Below, piece by piece: positions 6,440-8,713 of a stretch of 8,713 bases of DNA (the first letter of the stretch is position 1; every line of letters begins with the position of its first letter). This DNA is from Lachnospiraceae bacterium (GTDB lineage Bacteria > Bacillota > Clostridia > Lachnospirales > Lachnospiraceae), in the NCBI GenBank assembly GCA_009774345.1, contig VSNR01000177.1, positions 1-8,713 of the forward strand. Direction: 5' to 3'. A program made the translations under genes and the position numbers. The notes beneath the pieces were generated by a model, which was not told the DNA's origin, did not search any database, and saw only the letters and a program-made list of their open reading frames with translations.

Positions 6440-7393
6440 TTACTCTGTTTGAAGTCCGGCAAGCTGTTCTACATCTTCTATTCTTAGCGCAGTATATTTT
6501 GCAATTTTATCAATTGGCAGTTCCCCTTCCTGTAACATTCTGATCGCTGTTTCTCTTTGATTCTGACTAATTCCTTGACTGATTCCTTGACTGATTCCTT
6601 GACTGATTCCTTGACTTAAAATAGTTCTTGCACTTGTCTCAATCAATGCTCCTCTCATCATATCACCTACGCCTTTCTGCACATTCTCATACTTTTGTGC
6701 AATCTTTTTTATCACATCGCCGGAGAGCTCTATGATGGTACGCTTGTCAAACGCCCCTATCACTCCCCGCTGTTCCAGTTCATCAAGCCGTTCTAATATT
6801 TTTTGGTACTCTGCCTTCAATTCTTCCAGTCTCTGCTCATTGTTATTATATACCGAAAAACAATTCTCATGTGAGAAAATGTAAAACGGGATTAACATTA
6901 GCAGTCGTTTTTCAAAGATATCGTCCAGCGAGTATTTCTGTACTTTCATAATCGGTATGTCATACTGCACTGTCCCGCCCGGAGTAACAATCACATATTT
7001 CATTTTATCTGGTGTTTTTTGGTAAGTCCTAAGATACAGTACCGCCGTATTGGGAAAGGTCACTGTCAGCGTTTCCTCCGTAACCTCGCCCTCGTCAAGC
7101 GCTATTTGCGCATCATATTCAAATAGCCTTATGGTGATTCTGCCATCGGGCAGGCTGCTTTCACACTCAATGTGATACTTTTTGGGTATTTTCCCGAACA
7201 CTGTAAAATTTGTGTCCGTAATCCGTTCGTTGTCTGCTTCGTTCTGCTGATCTATAAAATGTTCGTTGGGAAAGAAGCGGATTTCTTCTTCCCCTGTATA
7301 TGTTTCCCTGAAAATTTCGTTTATTATGGGGATAATCAGTTTACGGCAGTCATTTAATATTGTCCTGAATGCCCCGTCATATATATTTGCCAT
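6440..7393 (-). CDS. Rpn/PD-(D/E)XK nuclease-family (transposase-like) protein
   Basis: 317 residues, of the large group of PD-(D/E)XK-fold proteins often annotated as Rpn family or nuclease family transposase and common in Clostridia. The core shows an acidic residue in ITDTNF (Asp60) and the strand YHIECES (73-79) followed by ITIRLFEYDAQIAL (86-99), the usual core layout; the position commonly Gln or Lys after Glu76 is Glu78 here. Next come LDDIFEKRLLMLIPFYIF (156-173), a coiled-coil-like Glu/Leu-rich stretch (186-208), a linker of four SQGI units (260-277), and a C-terminal helix-turn-helix-like segment (MLQEGELPIDKIAKYTALRI). Related Rpn proteins are DNA endonucleases linked to recombination; the function here is unproven. 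ATG 7393 is chosen because AAGGAAGGA lies just upstream and MANIYDGAF starts the family homology; the frame is open further upstream, but the predicted promoter lies there. Confidence 0.8.
   Translation of the reverse strand: MANIYDGAFRTILNDCRKLIIPIINEIFRETYTGEEEIRFFPNEHFIDQQNEADNERITDTNFTVFGKIPKKYHIECESSLPDGRITIRLFEYDAQIALDEGEVTEETLTVTFPNTAVLYLRTYQKTPDKMKYVIVTPGGTVQYDIPIMKVQKYSLDDIFEKRLLMLIPFYIFSHENCFSVYNNNEQRLEELKAEYQKILERLDELEQRGVIGAFDKRTIIELSGDVIKKIAQKYENVQKGVGDMMRGALIETSARTILSQGISQGISQGISQGISQNQRETAIRMLQEGELPIDKIAKYTALRIEDVEQLAGLQTE
6570..6616 (-). repeat. Tandem 12-bp repeat inside the Rpn-like gene
   Basis: Four head-to-tail copies of ATTCCTTGACTG (plus strand), the last one short by one base, with a degenerate copy just before them. 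Twelve bases equal four codons, so each copy adds Ser-Gln-Gly-Ile to the protein. The copies are identical, so slippage can lengthen or shorten the linker without breaking the frame. Confidence 0.95.
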
Positions 7394-7421
7394 ATCCTGT
7401 TTCCTTCCTTTTTGTGTCTTT

Positions 7422-7450
7422 ATCATATCATTTTTTTGTCTTAGATTCAA
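7422..7450 (-). promoter_or_regulatory. Promoter of the Rpn-like gene
   Basis: On the minus strand TGATATGAT (7430-7422) is an extended -10 with a five-of-six hexamer. TTGAAT (7450-7445) is the -35 at 17 bases. The predicted start near 7415 leaves about 22 bases before ATG 7393. A short palindrome ACAGC-atttaac-GCTGT (7450-7466) abuts the -35 and could be an operator, but it is short. Confidence 0.65.
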
Positions 7451-7536
7451 CAGCATTTAACGCTGTATCATTCTTCCAATAGTACAGTGTTGCCTAAATA
7501 ATGAAAAACAGCGCCTGATATTTGTGCCAAAACAAG

Positions 7537-7575
7537 GGTAAACGGTGGATAGGTATTCGCGTTTTACCGTTTACC
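7537..7575. repeat. Perfect 10-bp inverted repeat (hairpin)
   Basis: GGTAAACGGT (7537-7546) and ACCGTTTACC (7566-7575) are exact inverse complements across a 19-base loop. On the minus strand the hairpin is followed by CTTGTTTTGG, so it may be a second, weaker terminator behind the stronger hairpin at 7584-7615. It could also be a binding site or an element end; no target duplication was seen. Confidence 0.6.
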
Positions 7576-7583
7576 ACAAAGCA

Positions 7584-7615
7584 AAGAGGAACTTTACGTT
7601 AGTAAAGTTCCTCTT
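7584..7615 (-). terminator. Strong hairpin terminator after the Pro/Glu-rich remnant
   Basis: AAGAGGAACTTTAC (7584-7597) and GTAAAGTTCCTCTT (7602-7615) form a perfect 14-bp stem with a four-base loop. On the minus strand it is followed by TGCTTTG, a weak T-rich tail; the plus-strand side has none. It lies about 45 bases past the stop codon of the remnant at 7660, as a terminator should. Confidence 0.7.
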
Positions 7616-7659
7616 GCATACTGCCTGATCACTCTTGTAGAATGATCTGTTGTGAAGCA

Positions 7660-7833
7660 TTAAGCCTCAGGTGTTGTAGTATCATCTGGAGACTCTGGTA
7701 CTTCAGGTGATTCCGGATCCGCTGGATCTGGTGTCTCACTCGGTACCTCCGGCTTAGTTGGTTCTGGTGTCTCACTTGATGTCTCTGTCTCGCTTGACGA
7801 TTCTGTCTCGCTTTTGACCTTCTCTCTTCCTAT
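7660..7833 (-). pseudogene. 3' remnant encoding a Pro/Glu/Ser/Thr-rich tail
   Basis: The minus frame ending at TAA 7662-7660 encodes about 57 residues made almost only of Ser, Glu, Thr, Pro, Asp and Val, with units such as SETESSSETETSSETP and later PEVPESPDD. This strongly biased composition, running straight into a stop followed by a hairpin terminator, looks like the acidic, proline-rich end of a longer (often surface or secreted) protein. No ATG, GTG or TTG start exists in the open stretch, and an in-frame TAA lies at 7836-7834, so the gene's 5' part is missing or degraded. The parent family cannot be named. Chance open frame is the alternative, but the composition argues against it. Confidence 0.55.
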
Positions 7834-7858
7834 TTATAATGCTATCCCAGCCTCTTTT

Positions 7859-7887
7859 TTGACAATTTTAGGGCTATCGGAAATAAT
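7859..7887 (+). promoter_or_regulatory. Plus-strand promoter candidate in the gene-free stretch
   Basis: TTGACA (7859-7864) is a perfect -35 and AATAAT (7882-7887) a five-of-six -10 at the ideal 17-base spacing. Transcription from about 7894 would run antisense to the 3' untranslated region of the toxin-antitoxin operon and through the hairpin at 7934-7977. No plus-strand open frame of note follows, so a small or antisense RNA is the only product that could be proposed. The region is AT-rich and a chance match is possible. Confidence 0.4.
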
Positions 7888-7918
7888 ATATTGATAAGTC
7901 CTTGGAAGTCTGATAGCC
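7872..7918. repeat. Near-perfect 10-bp inverted repeat
   Basis: GGCTATCGGA (7872-7881) and TCTGATAGCC (7909-7918) pair over ten positions with one G-T wobble, around a 27-base AT-rich loop. The left arm fills the 3' part of the spacer of the plus-strand promoter candidate, so it could be an operator or an RNA structure. No T-run follows on either strand. Confidence 0.5.
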
Positions 7919-7933
7919 TGCAATAAATGCCAA

Positions 7934-7977
7934 AAACCAGGGAAATAACTCTGAATCATCAGTTTTTTCCCTGGTTT
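7934..7977 (-). terminator. Terminator of the toxin-antitoxin operon
   Basis: AAACCAGGGAAA (7934-7945) and TTTCCCTGGTTT (7966-7977) form a perfect 12-bp stem, extended inward past one mismatch by AACT/AGTT. On the minus strand the stem runs into five T (7936-7932). It lies about 85 bases past the toxin stop, with no gene between. Confidence 0.8.
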
Positions 7978-8000
7978 GCGGCTAGAATATTAAGTTTTAT

Positions 8001-8032
8001 CTGAAGACCCTGCATAAAGTCTGTTTCTTCAG
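8001..8032. repeat. Short inverted repeat in the toxin 3' untranslated region
   Basis: CTGAAGA (8001-8007) and TCTTCAG (8026-8032) are exact inverse complements. An overlapping CCCTG/CAGGG pairing on the minus strand could form instead, so two mutually exclusive hairpins are possible. No T-run follows. The role is unknown; it may stabilise the mRNA end. Confidence 0.4.
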
Positions 8033-8060
8033 GGATTCATCTCTGACTGTTATACCAGCA

Positions 8061-8378
8061 TTATAATCCGCGGATAATATTTAAGTAATCCTGTCTTTGA
8101 TCTACTACAGCATATATGATTACCTTTTTATGCTGTTCATTTACTTTGTAAAAAACTAAATCCTTCTCAAGAATCAATATCTTGTATCCCTGCCTTCTTA
8201 ATACCAAGTACCTTGGTTCCACTCCTAAATCCGGGTTATCAGCCAAGGCAAGAATCCCTTCTTCCAAATCATTTAATTTCTGCAATGCAATATTATTTCC
8301 AAATTTTTCTGCCACATATAAGATGATGCTCCTGACCTGTGAATCAGCCAAATCCGTTCGTATTATTTCGTACTTCAA
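8061..8378 (-). CDS. RelE/ParE superfamily toxin of a type II toxin-antitoxin system
   Basis: 105 residues, the usual size for the family. The order matches RelE/ParE folds: a first strand (KYEIIRTDLA), two helices (SQVRSIILYVAEKFGN and LNDLEEGILALADNP), then the strands YLVLRRQGYKILILE, LVFYKVNE and KKVIIYAVVDQRQDY. Such toxins act in the cytoplasm either by cutting mRNA on the ribosome (RelE type) or by poisoning gyrase (ParE type); the sequence does not decide which. Translation starts at TTG 8378, whose TTGA overlaps the antitoxin stop by four bases, with a strong AGGAGG (8386-8391) seven bases upstream. This arrangement couples toxin synthesis to antitoxin translation. No truncation or frameshift is visible. 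Confidence 0.88.
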   Translation of the reverse strand: MKYEIIRTDLADSQVRSIILYVAEKFGNNIALQKLNDLEEGILALADNPDLGVEPRYLVLRRQGYKILILEKDLVFYKVNEQHKKVIIYAVVDQRQDYLNIIRGL

Positions 8379-8659
8379 ATTGAATCCTCCTGCAGTATTT
8401 TTCTCAGGTCATTAAAAGTCTCACTGACAGGTGCAACTTTTCCGTTCTTCACGTCATTTTCTGCTTCGGCAAGCATCTCTAATAGTTCGATCCTGGCTTT
8501 CATCCGTTTATATTCCTCATAAGCCAGCGAAACTGTATCACCTCTTCCATTCACCGTAATAATTACTGCCTCATTATCCTCTCGGCACTGTTTTGATATT
8601 TCATTATAATGGTTTCTTAAATCTGCCGATGGTCTGATTGTTTCCTGTAATGCCAACAT
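8375..8659 (-). CDS. Phd/YefM family antitoxin
   Basis: 94 residues. The N-terminal half has the Phd/YefM DNA-binding pattern IRPSADLRNHYNEIS (8-22), then EAVIITVNGRGDTVSLAYEEYKRM (30-53), where the strand and small turn with NG are typical. The C-terminal half is a charged helix and flexible tail (ELLEMLAEAENDVKNGKVAP onward) that would wrap and neutralise the toxin. ATG 8659 follows GGGAGG with seven bases between. It is the first gene of the operon, as is usual for this family, and normally represses its own promoter, more strongly with toxin bound. No clear operator palindrome could be picked out in the 54 bases upstream. Confidence 0.9.
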   Translation of the reverse strand: MLALQETIRPSADLRNHYNEISKQCREDNEAVIITVNGRGDTVSLAYEEYKRMKARIELLEMLAEAENDVKNGKVAPVSETFNDLRKILQEDSI

Positions 8660-8689
8660 ATATATACCTCCCTTTCATATCGTAGGCAT

Positions 8690-8695
8690 ATTATA
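8690..8695 (-). promoter_or_regulatory. -10 element of the toxin-antitoxin promoter
   Basis: TGATATAAT on the minus strand (8698-8690) is a perfect extended -10 about 30 bases before the antitoxin ATG. The matching -35 at 17 bases would fall just beyond the right edge of the window. Confidence 0.6.
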
Positions 8696-8713
8696 TCATT
8701 ATTTGTCTATATC

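Noticed and set aside
6570..6616. Short direct repeats as a CRISPR array
   Set aside because: Units are 12 bp with no spacers and lie in frame inside a coding sequence.
7537..7615. Insertion sequence ends
   Set aside because: The two inverted repeats are adjacent hairpins with unrelated arms, with no transposase between them and no target duplication.
7834..7930. Minus-strand frame above the Pro/Glu-rich remnant as its upstream coding part
   Set aside because: It is in the same frame but ends at TAA 7836-7834, has no start with a ribosome site, and its sequence suggests no known domain.

Overview
The window most likely comes from a gut-type Clostridia bacterium, probably Lachnospiraceae. 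This rests on style rather than on a marker gene: strong GGAGG-type ribosome binding sites, TGnTATAAT extended -10 boxes, a PD-(D/E)XK/Rpn-type protein with SQGI repeats, a cupin-AraC regulator, and a GGDEF/EAL protein ending in a LamG-like domain. All genes read on the minus strand except the AraC regulator. There are no rRNA or tRNA genes and no CRISPR array.

Layout from left to right. (1) 1-921 minus is a broken GGDEF-EAL-LamG gene. The first GGDEF motif is joined out of frame to the middle of the EAL domain, and the gene runs off the left edge. (2) 890-1900 minus is a DHH-DHHA1 phosphoesterase just upstream of that gene in the same transcription unit, overlapping it. (3) 1901-2091 is a divergent promoter region with two extended -10 boxes and a long inverted repeat. 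(4) 2092-2982 plus is the AraC-family regulator. It converges on (5) xylulokinase, 3069-4544 minus, which has its own promoter and terminator. (6) 4716-4898 minus is a small helical protein of unknown function with a near-consensus promoter. (7) 4983-6374 minus is a 463-residue protein whose C-terminus resembles a diadenylate cyclase (DAC/DisA_N) domain. (8) 6440-7393 minus is the Rpn/PD-(D/E)XK-like protein, with four in-frame copies of a 12-bp repeat. (9) 7394-8060 has no intact gene. It holds a promoter, several perfect or near-perfect inverted repeats, terminators, a plus-strand promoter candidate, and the 3' remnant of a gene encoding a Pro/Glu/Ser/Thr-rich tail. (10) 8061-8659 minus is a Phd/YefM-RelE/ParE toxin-antitoxin pair.

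How the genes may work together. xylB phosphorylates D-xylulose for entry into the pentose phosphate pathway; the convergent AraC regulator may or may not control it. The DHH phosphoesterase and the broken EAL protein form a plausible dinucleotide-turnover unit, since EAL enzymes make linear pGpG and some DHH-DHHA1 enzymes hydrolyse short linear or cyclic dinucleotides. The DAC-like protein about 3 kb away could add a c-di-AMP-type activity. This nucleotide-signalling reading is inference. The right third (Rpn-like protein, gene remnant, hairpins, toxin-antitoxin) looks like accessory DNA with some decay.
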